Of a DNA stretch of 64,000 bases, positions 16,736 to 25,260 are shown piece after piece (within the stretch, counting starts at the first letter, position 1; each line of letters begins with the position of its first letter). Made by a program: the position numbers and the translations under genes. The notes beneath the pieces are model-generated. The model was not told where the DNA came from. It made no database searches and saw only the letters and a list, made by a program, of their open reading frames with translations. The stretch is from Planctomycetota bacterium (GTDB lineage: Bacteria > Planctomycetota > Planctomycetia > Pirellulales > Pirellulaceae): the NCBI GenBank assembly GCA_014381825.1, contig JACNKX010000133.1, positions 31,626 to 95,625 on the forward strand, given 5' to 3'.

Positions 16736-17560
16736 TCACCCCTTTAGGCCAGTCGTGGCGATTCCTTGCAGGAAAGTGCGCTGCGTAAAGAAGAAAATCA
16801 CGACGATTGGCAACGTGAACAGCGTTGCGGCGGCGAGCAGCAAGTGCGTTTGATCCGCGTAGGAACTGACAAACTGCTCTAGGCCATAGGCGAGTGGAAA
16901 CTTGTCGGGGTCGCTCAAGTACAGGAGCGGCCCGCTGAAGTCGTTCCAAGACGCGATGAACTGAAACAGCGCCACCGTCGTCAGTGCCGGGAAACTGAGT
17001 GGCATGATGATCCGCGAAAATATTCCCCATTCGCCGAGACCGTCCAGTCGCCCGGCTTCACTAAGTTCTTCAGGTATCGTGAGAAAGAACTGCCGTAGAA
17101 GAAAGATGAAGAAAGCGTCGCCTAGAAACGTTGGCACGATCAACGCTGAGAGCGAATTGTACAATCCAAGCTCGCGAAGTAGTAGAAAGCGAGGAATCAT
17201 CGTCACGTGCCACGGCAGCAGCATCGTCGCCATCAAGATGCCAAACAGCATATTTCTGCCGCGCCAACGAACTCGAGCGAATCCGTAAGCCACGAGCGAA
17301 CAGGACAATACAGTTCCAAGAACACTCCCGCCGGCGAGCAGTAACGTATTCCGCAAGTAACGCACGTACGGCATCGCTTGAACGGCTTCCACGTAGTTAC
17401 TCCAACGCCACTCGCGAGGCAAGAAGGCGTAGGGATCTTCAACCAATTGCGTCGATGGTTTGAGCGAAGATAGGACCATCCACATCAGCGGAAAGGCAAA
17501 CACTATCGCCGTGACAACGAGCAGCGCGTATGCGAGCAAGTGCGGTTTGCGACGACTCAT
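16736..17560 (-). CDS. Carbohydrate ABC transporter permease (MalG family)
   Basis: A 274-residue inner-membrane permease, one half of a CUT1-type sugar importer channel. It shows six hydrophobic segments and the EAA loop 'EAGRLDGLGEWGIFSRIIMPLS' near residues 175-196, which docks on the ATPase. 'MWMVLSSLKPS' near residue 27 and 'PLMWM' are typical MalG features. Its ATG overlaps the stop of the binding-protein gene (ATGA, 17557-17560), implying translational coupling. It is the last gene of the operon, and no ATP-binding subunit is encoded here; a shared MsmK-like ATPase elsewhere is inferred. Confidence 0.9.
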   Translation of the reverse strand: MSRRKPHLLAYALLVVTAIVFAFPLMWMVLSSLKPSTQLVEDPYAFLPREWRWSNYVEAVQAMPYVRYLRNTLLLAGGSVLGTVLSCSLVAYGFARVRWRGRNMLFGILMATMLLPWHVTMIPRFLLLRELGLYNSLSALIVPTFLGDAFFIFLLRQFFLTIPEELSEAGRLDGLGEWGIFSRIIMPLSFPALTTVALFQFIASWNDFSGPLLYLSDPDKFPLAYGLEQFVSSYADQTHLLLAAATLFTLPIVVIFFFTQRTFLQGIATTGLKG

Positions 17561-18927
17561 GGCTGCCCTCGCGAGGCACTTCGATCGACGTGTGCCTGAA
17601 TCCTCGAAGCGGCTTCTTCAAGCAACGTCGTGACGCTGGGCGCATCCTCGACGTACATCGCGGTCGCTGCGGCGTCGTTGACCGTGCGTTGAAAGTACGC
17701 AGCACCCGGGATTACTGGAGTTGGAACTTGGTCTGGCGCGGCTGCCAGTTCGCTAAAGGTCGCGAAGAGTGGTTCTTGCTGTAAGTAGTTGAGAAACGTC
17801 GGATGATTGGCGACCGCCGTCGAAACAGGAATCCATCCACCAGCAACACAAGTCTGCGCGGCGTTCGCCTCGTTGCCATCGAAACCAGTCCAAAACTTCA
17901 TGAACTCCCACGCGCCTTCTCGGTTCTTCACGCCCCGTGGTACCAGGAAGAAGTTCCCGTTCACCCATCCGGCACGCGAGCGACCGGCGGGTGGATGCGG
18001 CAACGGGCACACGCCGTAGTCTGTCACGGCTTCGCCGGCGCGGCGCTGTTCCGCTTGTGATGCGGCGATGTCACGAACTCGCCATTGTCCGTCCATGACA
18101 GCTGTATAACGTCCCGCCAACAACGGGAAAGCCTTGCCTGGCAACGACTGATCACCCTGTCGAAACGCTGCGACCTGTGCCGCTCCGTGGCGATCGCGGT
18201 AACTAACCATCCAGTCCAATGCATTTTGAATCGGCTTGCTGGCGAGCGTCACTTCGCGAGTCTTGTCATCGTAGAAGTTGCCCCCGAAAACGACTCCCCA
18301 CGCCCACAAGCGTCGCGCGTCGGGGAGATAACCGAATCGCTCAACGCGACCATTGGGCTTAATTTCGGTCGTTGCGGTCGCAATCTCGTCCAATTCAGCG
18401 ATTGAATTCGGCGGTTGTAGACCATGTTGATCGAGGATTGTCTTGTTGTAATAGAGTGCCCGGATGTCCATTCCATTGCACAGCGCATAGAGCCTGCCAC
18501 GATAGGTCCCCAATCGATTTGAGGCTGGCACGAGCCACTTCTGCAAGGATTCGATTTCTGCGGGACTAGCAATTTCATCGAAGGGCAACAGCGCGCCTCG
18601 TTCGGCCCAGTCCGCCATGATCGGATCGTCTTGATTGACCACGTCAGGCGGATCGCCGCCAGTGACCGCCATGAACAACTTCATGTCCAAGTTGTTGCCG
18701 GGCATCGCAATGGCTCGAACGAAATGATCTTCTTGGCTCGCGTTGAAGCGGTCGACGACCGCTTCAACAATTTGCCGATCTTCTCCGCCCCAGAAATGCC
18801 AGAAAACCACCTCGCGCCGATCCGTTGGCACCACGTTCCGCTTGTCGGAACGATTGGTCCACAAAGCCATCACGACGCCCAGCGACAGCAACAGGAGACA
18901 GAACAAAACGGCTCGCGATGAATTCAA
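17557..18927 (-). CDS. Extracellular sugar-binding protein of the ABC importer (family 1)
   Basis: A 456-residue periplasmic-facing binding protein. It begins 'LNSSRAVLFCLLLLSLGVVMALW', a signal or anchor helix without a lipobox, so it may stay membrane-tethered. The body follows family 1 solute-binding proteins: 'VVFWHFWGGEDRQIVEAVVDRFN', 'GGDPPDVVNQDDP', 'LYALCNGMDIRALYYNK' and 'FFLVPRGVKNREGAWEFMKFW'. I start at TTG 18927 because AAGGAG precedes it and it overlaps the upstream stop as TTGA; the longer frame would run 165 bases into the permease gene. Ligand unknown, presumably a sugar or oligosaccharide. Confidence 0.87.
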   Translation of the reverse strand: MNSSRAVLFCLLLLSLGVVMALWTNRSDKRNVVPTDRREVVFWHFWGGEDRQIVEAVVDRFNASQEDHFVRAIAMPGNNLDMKLFMAVTGGDPPDVVNQDDPIMADWAERGALLPFDEIASPAEIESLQKWLVPASNRLGTYRGRLYALCNGMDIRALYYNKTILDQHGLQPPNSIAELDEIATATTEIKPNGRVERFGYLPDARRLWAWGVVFGGNFYDDKTREVTLASKPIQNALDWMVSYRDRHGAAQVAAFRQGDQSLPGKAFPLLAGRYTAVMDGQWRVRDIAASQAEQRRAGEAVTDYGVCPLPHPPAGRSRAGWVNGNFFLVPRGVKNREGAWEFMKFWTGFDGNEANAAQTCVAGGWIPVSTAVANHPTFLNYLQQEPLFATFSELAAAPDQVPTPVIPGAAYFQRTVNDAAATAMYVEDAPSVTTLLEEAASRIQAHVDRSASRGQP

Positions 18928-19859
18928 CGACCTGCTCCTTGATAGTGAACCCAGTGTCTTGAAGTGCGGAACAGCAGGGCGGTCGAAACCAGCAGGAAGA
19001 CAAACAACAGCCAAGACATCGCCGACGCGTATCCCATGTCCAAGTCTTGAAACGCCGAGAGGAACAAGTGTAACGAGAGCATTAACGACCAAGAGGCGGG
19101 CTCTCCTGTGCCCTCGCTGACGATGTACACCTGTGTGAAAGCCTGCACGGACTGAATCATTCCCATGACCAGATTGAAGAAGATCACGGGCGAAAGCGTC
19201 GGGACGGTGACGTGCCAGAACTTGCGTACCCTGCCTGCGCCGTCTAACTCCGCTGCTTCATAGAGCTGTGTCGGGATGTCACCCATCGCGGCCAAGTAGA
19301 TCACCATAAAGTTGCCCACGCCCCACAGACTCATTAGCACCAGTGCGTCTTTCGAGCCAAAGTCGAGAAAGTCAGGTGGCGTCATCGCCTCCGTCGCGCC
19401 TTTAAACCACAGCTGGCTCGGAAGCGAGACTGATTGCAAGAACCGATTCAGAATTCCATCACGGGGATCGAGCAACCAGATCCAAAGGACTGAAGAAGCA
19501 ACGATGGGAACGACAGAAGGAAGAAAAAACAGAGTGCGGTAGACGGCCTGTCCGCGCACGTTCCAGGAGAGCATCGTCGCGAGGCCGACCCCGATTGCTA
19601 TGGACAGCGGAACTGAGAGCAGCGCGAAGTAGCCGGTGTTCCAGATTGCTTTTCCGAACCCTTCGCCGGTCGCGATTTCGCTTGCAAGGCGTTGGTAATG
19701 TTCGGTTCCGATGAATTCGGGAGGCGAGAGCAAGTCATAACGACAGAAACTCCAGTACAAGGAGGCCGCAAACGGGTAGACGAACAGCAAACCCAGCCCA
19801 ATCAGCCAAGGGCTGACGAATGCGAATCCTGTTAGGTTGCGGCGAAAGTTGGCTGACAA
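18924..19859 (-). CDS. Carbohydrate ABC transporter permease (MalF family)
   Basis: The first gene of the importer operon, a 311-residue membrane permease. 'GFAFVSPWLIGLGLLFVYPF' near the N-terminus is the standard first helix, and 'EAAELDGAGRVRKFWHVTVPTL' is the EAA coupling loop. I choose TTG 19859, eight bases after AAGGA. The open frame to 19919 would translate straight through a 37-bp palindrome and has no SD. Its stop overlaps the next start as TTGA. The ligand is set by the binding protein downstream. Confidence 0.88.
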   Translation of the reverse strand: MSANFRRNLTGFAFVSPWLIGLGLLFVYPFAASLYWSFCRYDLLSPPEFIGTEHYQRLASEIATGEGFGKAIWNTGYFALLSVPLSIAIGVGLATMLSWNVRGQAVYRTLFFLPSVVPIVASSVLWIWLLDPRDGILNRFLQSVSLPSQLWFKGATEAMTPPDFLDFGSKDALVLMSLWGVGNFMVIYLAAMGDIPTQLYEAAELDGAGRVRKFWHVTVPTLSPVIFFNLVMGMIQSVQAFTQVYIVSEGTGEPASWSLMLSLHLFLSAFQDLDMGYASAMSWLLFVFLLVSTALLFRTSRHWVHYQGAGR

Positions 19860-19881
19860 ACTACGAGTCCTTGCAGTCTTC

Positions 19882-19918
19882 TGTCTAACTGCTACACCGC
19901 TGGTGTAGCAGTTAGACA
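19882..19918. promoter_or_regulatory. 37-bp near-perfect palindrome, putative operator of the sugar importer
   Basis: TGTCTAACTGCTACACC (19882-19898) and its exact reverse complement (19902-19918) are separated by only three bases. The element sits 22 bases before the permease start and about 100 bases before the divergent hydrolase start. A TATAGT hexamer (19922-19927, minus strand) abuts it. It could be an operator for a dimeric repressor overlapping the start of transcription, or a stable hairpin in the leader that controls the ribosome-binding site at 19868-19872. No regulator gene lies next to it. Confidence 0.6.
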
Positions 19919-20019
19919 ATTACTATACACTCGCAAACTTGCGACGTCGTGACCGTGACCTTTTTGCGCGAGAGCGTGCTAGAATTTCAAGGGAAGATCT
20001 CTTAACCGCATTTCATGCC

Positions 20020-22218
20020 ATGAAGAACATCCCGCTGCCAAAAACACGTCGTCGATTCGAAGCGGCGCGAGACGAGAACGGTGTTCCGCATGTTCAAGCG
20101 GCGACGTGGCTAGACGCGCTGTTCGGTCTCGGATACATGCACGCAACGGATCGTCCGACTCAGCTTCTCTTTTCTAGGAGCGTGGCCAGCGGGCGCGGTG
20201 CGGAAGAGATTTCCGACACGCCTGAACTGCTGGAAACGGACCGCTTTTTTCGGCGGATTGGCTTGAATCTAGATCTGGAGACGGAGATTCGGATACTGGA
20301 TGATCGGACCTTCACGCAATTGACAGCCTACTGCGAGGGAGTCAACGACGGGCTCGAAGGGGCTGGTCGCTCGTTGCCGATGTGGGCGGCTGGGTTTCAG
20401 CCGCAACCGTGGAACCAACAATCGGTTTTGTTAATTGGCAAGCTCCTTAGTTTTGGAGGCCTGGCCGTCAGCCAGATGCAGAATGAACGTCTGCTGATCG
20501 AATTGATTCACGCTGGTGTCGACGATGAAGCCCTTCGAGACTTGTTCGCGCCTCGGTTAGACAACGTCGACTTTGCCATGATTCGGCAGATTAAGATGGC
20601 GAATCAGCTATCAGACGAAGCGCTCGAATTGATTACGGACCTGCCTCGCCTTGCTGGTAGTAACGCCTGGGCAGTGAGTCCTCAGCGAAGTGCGACGGGA
20701 TATGCGTTGCTCGCCGCGGACCCGCACTTAGAGATCAATCGTCTGCCAGCGATTTGGTATGAAGCGGTGTTGGAGTGGGGCAACCAGTACGTAATGGGCG
20801 CGTCGCTGCCGGGGTGCCCCATGTTTGCCGTTGCAAGGACAGATCGACTCGCGTGGGGCGTGACCTATATGAAGGGAGACACCGTGGACTACTTCGTCGA
20901 GGATTGTCGACCGGGTGGTGAGACCGGGTGGCAGTATCGGCGCGACGAGAGTTGGCATGACTTCGCCTTGCGCGAAGAACAGTTGGTGCGCAAAGGAGCG
21001 GACGATGCGACGCTGAAAGTTTACGAAAGTCCGCAGGGCATCGTCGACGGCGACCTTGACGAAAATGGCGAAGGATTACACCTCGCGATCGCATGGAGTG
21101 GAATGCATGAAGGAAATGGCACAGCGATTTCCGCGTGGCTGGACGTGATCGCAGCGAAGAATGCGAGAGCTGCGATGCGTGTCGCACGTGAATGCGCCCA
21201 GCCGACGCTGTGTTGGGTCTTCGCAGATCAGGAAGGGCATATCGGCTTGCAAAGCTGTGGGCGCTTCCCGAAGCGGGGCGGCGGCCAGATTGGGCTTGCG
21301 CCGATTCCTGCCTGGGACGAAGCAAATCATTGGCAGGGTTGGATTGCGAGTGAGTTGCTACCGAATGTCTACGACCCACCCGAAGGTTTTTTAGCGACGG
21401 CCAACGAAGAGAAGAATCTCGCTGGCATGCCGATGCTTGTTACTCAACCGCTGAACGATTACCGCAAGCGTCGGATTTGTGAGCGATTGGCCGAATTGCC
21501 CGCCGCAACGATGGACGACATGCAGTCGCTTCAGTACGACTTGATCAGCCTGCAGGCTCGTGATCTGCTTGCGTTGTTCCTACCTCATTTACCTGATGGT
21601 CGCGTTAAAGAGTCGCTATCAAGCTGGGATTATTCGTATGCGCCAAATGGCAACGAGGCCACATTGTTTCTCAAGCTATATCGAAACGTCATCGTGGAAC
21701 TTCTAGGGCACGAGCAAGGCATTGGTTGGCGACGGATGCTCTATATCTGCACGCGAGCCGGATATTCGATGATGGTCCTGGCCGCTGCTGATCGAATGCT
21801 GAAGCGGGACGATTCGATCTGGTGGCGTGGCCGCGACAAGGGTGAGTTGATTCGACGGGCCGGCGAACGGACGGAGAACGAGCCAGATCAACCCTGGTCG
21901 AGCGTGAATAACTTCCACTTCACTGATCGCTTTTTTGGTAAGCATCAAGTCGGCCGGATGCTCGGGTTCAACAGTCGTCGCTACCCCATGCCCGGTAACC
22001 ATGCGACACCGTTTCAAGGGCACGTCCTCCAAACCGCCACACGCGAATCCACGTTTGCGCCTTCCTATCACTTCGTCACCGATCTCGGAACCAATGAAGC
22101 GTGGACGAACTTGCCTGGCGGGCCAAGTGAAAGCCGCTTTTCGAAGTATTACAAGAACGATGTCGCTCGATGGTTTGCCGGAGAGTACAAGAATCTACGT
22201 GCGAGCAGTGCGCTGTGA
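20020..22218 (+). CDS. Penicillin acylase family Ntn-hydrolase (peptidase S45)
   Basis: A 732-residue N-terminal-nucleophile amidohydrolase precursor. The family autoprocesses at a Gly-Ser bond; here 'RLAGSNAWAVS' places the nucleophile at Ser214, followed by 'SATGYALLAADPHLEINRL', the beta-subunit start. Before it lies the alpha-subunit with 'GLGYMHATDRPTQL' and 'FSRSVASGRGAE', and the spacer. The C-terminal 'GNHATPFQG' and 'NLPGGPSE' are also typical. Unlike most relatives it lacks a signal peptide at the chosen ATG; a TTG at 19939 would add 27 charged residues, also not a signal. It may therefore act in the cytoplasm on an amide or acyl-homoserine-lactone-like substrate, which is unproven. 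Confidence 0.87.
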   Translation: MKNIPLPKTRRRFEAARDENGVPHVQAATWLDALFGLGYMHATDRPTQLLFSRSVASGRGAEEISDTPELLETDRFFRRIGLNLDLETEIRILDDRTFTQLTAYCEGVNDGLEGAGRSLPMWAAGFQPQPWNQQSVLLIGKLLSFGGLAVSQMQNERLLIELIHAGVDDEALRDLFAPRLDNVDFAMIRQIKMANQLSDEALELITDLPRLAGSNAWAVSPQRSATGYALLAADPHLEINRLPAIWYEAVLEWGNQYVMGASLPGCPMFAVARTDRLAWGVTYMKGDTVDYFVEDCRPGGETGWQYRRDESWHDFALREEQLVRKGADDATLKVYESPQGIVDGDLDENGEGLHLAIAWSGMHEGNGTAISAWLDVIAAKNARAAMRVARECAQPTLCWVFADQEGHIGLQSCGRFPKRGGGQIGLAPIPAWDEANHWQGWIASELLPNVYDPPEGFLATANEEKNLAGMPMLVTQPLNDYRKRRICERLAELPAATMDDMQSLQYDLISLQARDLLALFLPHLPDGRVKESLSSWDYSYAPNGNEATLFLKLYRNVIVELLGHEQGIGWRRMLYICTRAGYSMMVLAAADRMLKRDDSIWWRGRDKGELIRRAGERTENEPDQPWSSVNNFHFTDRFFGKHQVGRMLGFNSRRYPMPGNHATPFQGHVLQTATRESTFAPSYHFVTDLGTNEAWTNLPGGPSESRFSKYYKNDVARWFAGEYKNLRASSAL

Positions 22219-22236
22219 CAACTGAACTAAACATGT

Positions 22237-25206
22237 TTACTTCAGGGTCGATCGATCCCAGACACGGTCAGTCCCTTCTACGATTATCAGTTCTCGGTCG
22301 GCGCTTAAGTCGTTAAAGGTCTGCACGTTTCCCGATCTCCATTTAATCTGCAGATCGTCAACGACGGCGTCATTCCCAAGACCAATGACCAAACGTCGTT
22401 CATTACTGCACTGGAATCCATCCCCCGCCGTCAATTGAGTTATCGCGGTATGGCCGCCATGCTTAACCTCGACGATGCTTCCGACCGCATCTCGATCGGA
22501 GTGGACGCCCACGAGCGACAGCGATAACCAGTGCCCGTGTTTCACCGTCTCATTACTGAGGAGCGCGACCGGCGAGTCCAAATGTCCAATACAAACGTCC
22601 TCCAAACCGTCGCGATTCCAGTCGAGTCGCGCCATGGCGCGTCCTAGATATTTGCCCTCGAAGTAGTTGCCGAGCTGATCGGAAGGAACTTCTTCAAAGT
22701 GTCCGACACCATCGCCACGAAAGAGTTGCGGTTGCATGTAGTAGGGTGTTTCTTTCACCCAAGGATCGTGAACGTGGCCATTCGTCACTAGTAAATCGGA
22801 GATGCCATCAAGTTCTACATCGACGAATTGAGTTCCCCAGCCGAGTACAGGAAACGTCGCCTGTTGCAGTTGAGAATCCGCAATCTCATCTCGAAACAAG
22901 CCATCGGGTTGTTGCATGTAGAAGGCATTCGTATCGCGGTAGAAATTCGTAACAAACATGTCTAGCAGACCATCTTGATTTGCGTCACTTATTGCGATTC
23001 CCATCGATGCTTGGCTCGTGCCATTACTGCTGTAGGCAAGCCCGTTCAAAATCGCGCGCTCCACAAATTTCGGCTCACTACCAGGTGCCGTCGTCTGATT
23101 GTGAAAGAAAAAGTTCGCCGACATGTCATTGGCGACGAACAGGCTTAACCGACGCGAGCCGTCGAAGTCTGCGGCAACAATTCCCAGTCCTCTTCCTTCC
23201 GGCGCGACCACGCCGCAATGGTCGGTGACATCATTAAATGTTCCATCGCCTCCGTTTATATAAAGCCGGTCTTGCTCGGGTGGGTGTGCAATGGGGGCAC
23301 AGCGGGGTAGCGTGTCGATTCGGCATTCTTGCGTGTACAGTTCGTCGCCACCGACGTAGTTTACGGCGTAGATGTCTGGCAATGTATCACCGTTTAGATC
23401 TGCGATCAGACAACTGGATGTCCAGACGTTGTACTGAACTCCGCTAGCGACAGTCACTTCTTGGAACGTACCATCACCGTTATTGCGGTAAAGGACATTG
23501 GTTCCGATATTAGCGACATAGAGATCGGGAAAACCGTCCGCGTCAATATCTCCGACGGCGAGGCCCTGACTATAGAGTTTGTTGTCCAAGCGGCTCTTAC
23601 GAGAGATGTCGACGAAAGTTTCGCCGTTCTGATTCCGAAAGAGCCGATCGTGGTAGCCACCAGTCGGCGTTTCCTTGCGGCGAGGCAGGGGACCGCCTTC
23701 CGTCATGTATAGATCGGACCAACCATCGAGATCGTAGTCGATTGCCCCAATGCCGCCGCCGTTGAGCTCGAGGAGCGATTCGAGGTTGTTGCCGATTGCG
23801 CCATTGAAATATGTGAAAGTCAAAGCGACGTCAGTCGCTACGTCTCGAAAACGGACTTGGCCGTTGGCAGAGGCAATGACGGTGCCCTCCACCGACTTGG
23901 TAAGTGGGATCTGAAAGTTGGGGAGAGAATGCGCGGAAAGCTCGAGTTGTAAGGCCAAGTTCGCCGACCGCGTGGTCAGCGAGTCTTCGTCCGCGAGTTC
24001 GAAGAGAAGCTGGTCCAGAGCGGGTTTCGCCCAGTCGGCCTCGGCCTCCATAGCAAGTCGGCACCACCCAGCAGCTTCCCACAAGCGACCCAAATCGCGA
24101 AGCAGCTTCACCGCCTCACGCATATTGCGGGAGTTTATCAAGTCGTCGATCAGCAGTGTCATTCTAGCCAGCTTGCGCGCCCGTGTTGCGAACGCCTCCG
24201 CTTGGTCAGGCTTTCCGACAGCGGTTAATGCCTTCGACAATTGATAGTTCGCGGCCGCATGGTTTGGGTTACGGCGTAGTACCTCGCCAAAGCAGCGAAC
24301 AGCCGCGTGCGTTTGTTCGGTTCGGCGAGACCACATGCCGCGTACGAACCAGATCTCCGGATGCTCGTCGGCGTTGTCGGGCAACTGTTCATGCCACTCG
24401 ACGAATTCTTCCGGTGTTCCCGTTTCCAAAAGCGTCTCTCCGAGAGCCGCTCGCGCATCTAACAAATGAGGATATTCTCGGACGATGAGCAAGAGGACAT
24501 CTCGCGCATCGAGCATTCTCTTTTCGTAAATTGCCCACTTCGCTTCGAGCAATCGCGGAAGTGGGTCGTCCGGCCTTGCCGCCAAGCAACGCTTTACAAA
24601 GGGAAGATTGGCGTCCATTAGCCTTTTCGAGGATCCGATGGCGATTAAATGATTCGAATCGACTCGGTCCGATTTAAGGAGTGGTAGAATTAGTTGCGTC
24701 ACTTCCCACATGCGTCCCTGTGCGGCATAGATGTAGAGTAAACGCTGTCGCGCCGCGAAATTGTCTTTGTCGAGTTCGACGACGCGGCGGAAAAGCCTTT
24801 CCGAATCCGCTACCCAGCCTTGCTGATAAGAGAATTCGGCGCGGGTGAACAACGCTTGCTTCGATGTTGGCGTTCCGTCGTCGGGTATACGCGCGAAGTA
24901 GTCCATTGCCGATTCCGGATCGGAAGTCTCGCTTGCTGCAACTCCTGCCAAATACAATGCTCTGACCGAATTGGGATTGCGGCGCAAGACAATCTTCACA
25001 AGTCGTTCGGTTTCGGCAAACTCTCTTCGCTCTGCTGCGTTTTCGGCGCGGGCCAGCAGTCGAGGTGTCGACGACTCGACCGCGAACCAGATTCCTGAGG
25101 CAATCACCAACGCGGGAAATGCCAGCACCAGGAGCCTGCGTCGCCTCGGAGGCGCCGGGCTCGAAGCGGCCCCTGTGGAGTGCTGTTCCTTGTGTTTGCG
25201 ATTCAT
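22237..25206 (-). CDS. TPR plus seven-bladed FG-GAP/VCBS propeller with ASPIC/UnbV end (CRTAC1 type), copy A
   Basis: A 989-residue membrane-anchored protein. A basic start (residues 1-24) leads into a single helix (about 25-43); TPR-like helical repeats follow to about residue 410 ('ARALYLAGVAA', 'NFAARQRLLYIYAAQGR', 'NPNHAAANYQLSKAL'). The rest is a propeller with seven D-x-D-x-D-G-type calcium loops, from DYDLDGWSD to DWNRDGLED (some degenerate), then an ASPIC/UnbV domain ending 'NVQTFNDLSADRELIIVEG'. Function unknown; eukaryotic CRTAC1 is an extracellular matrix protein. It is the second gene of an operon, 54 bases behind the 735-residue protein, and is paralogous over its whole length to 35555-38548. 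Confidence 0.87.
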   Translation of the reverse strand: MNRKHKEQHSTGAASSPAPPRRRRLLVLAFPALVIASGIWFAVESSTPRLLARAENAAERREFAETERLVKIVLRRNPNSVRALYLAGVAASETSDPESAMDYFARIPDDGTPTSKQALFTRAEFSYQQGWVADSERLFRRVVELDKDNFAARQRLLYIYAAQGRMWEVTQLILPLLKSDRVDSNHLIAIGSSKRLMDANLPFVKRCLAARPDDPLPRLLEAKWAIYEKRMLDARDVLLLIVREYPHLLDARAALGETLLETGTPEEFVEWHEQLPDNADEHPEIWFVRGMWSRRTEQTHAAVRCFGEVLRRNPNHAAANYQLSKALTAVGKPDQAEAFATRARKLARMTLLIDDLINSRNMREAVKLLRDLGRLWEAAGWCRLAMEAEADWAKPALDQLLFELADEDSLTTRSANLALQLELSAHSLPNFQIPLTKSVEGTVIASANGQVRFRDVATDVALTFTYFNGAIGNNLESLLELNGGGIGAIDYDLDGWSDLYMTEGGPLPRRKETPTGGYHDRLFRNQNGETFVDISRKSRLDNKLYSQGLAVGDIDADGFPDLYVANIGTNVLYRNNGDGTFQEVTVASGVQYNVWTSSCLIADLNGDTLPDIYAVNYVGGDELYTQECRIDTLPRCAPIAHPPEQDRLYINGGDGTFNDVTDHCGVVAPEGRGLGIVAADFDGSRRLSLFVANDMSANFFFHNQTTAPGSEPKFVERAILNGLAYSSNGTSQASMGIAISDANQDGLLDMFVTNFYRDTNAFYMQQPDGLFRDEIADSQLQQATFPVLGWGTQFVDVELDGISDLLVTNGHVHDPWVKETPYYMQPQLFRGDGVGHFEEVPSDQLGNYFEGKYLGRAMARLDWNRDGLEDVCIGHLDSPVALLSNETVKHGHWLSLSLVGVHSDRDAVGSIVEVKHGGHTAITQLTAGDGFQCSNERRLVIGLGNDAVVDDLQIKWRSGNVQTFNDLSADRELIIVEGTDRVWDRSTLK

Positions 25207-25260
25207 GCGATTATCTGGCTCTTACGACGGGAGATCGCGGCAGCACGCGTCACAGGTTTA

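Noticed and set aside
20735..21379. Minus-strand open frame of 214 codons
   Set aside because: Antisense to the penicillin acylase gene; Arg/Ser/Ala-rich translation typical of a shadow frame.
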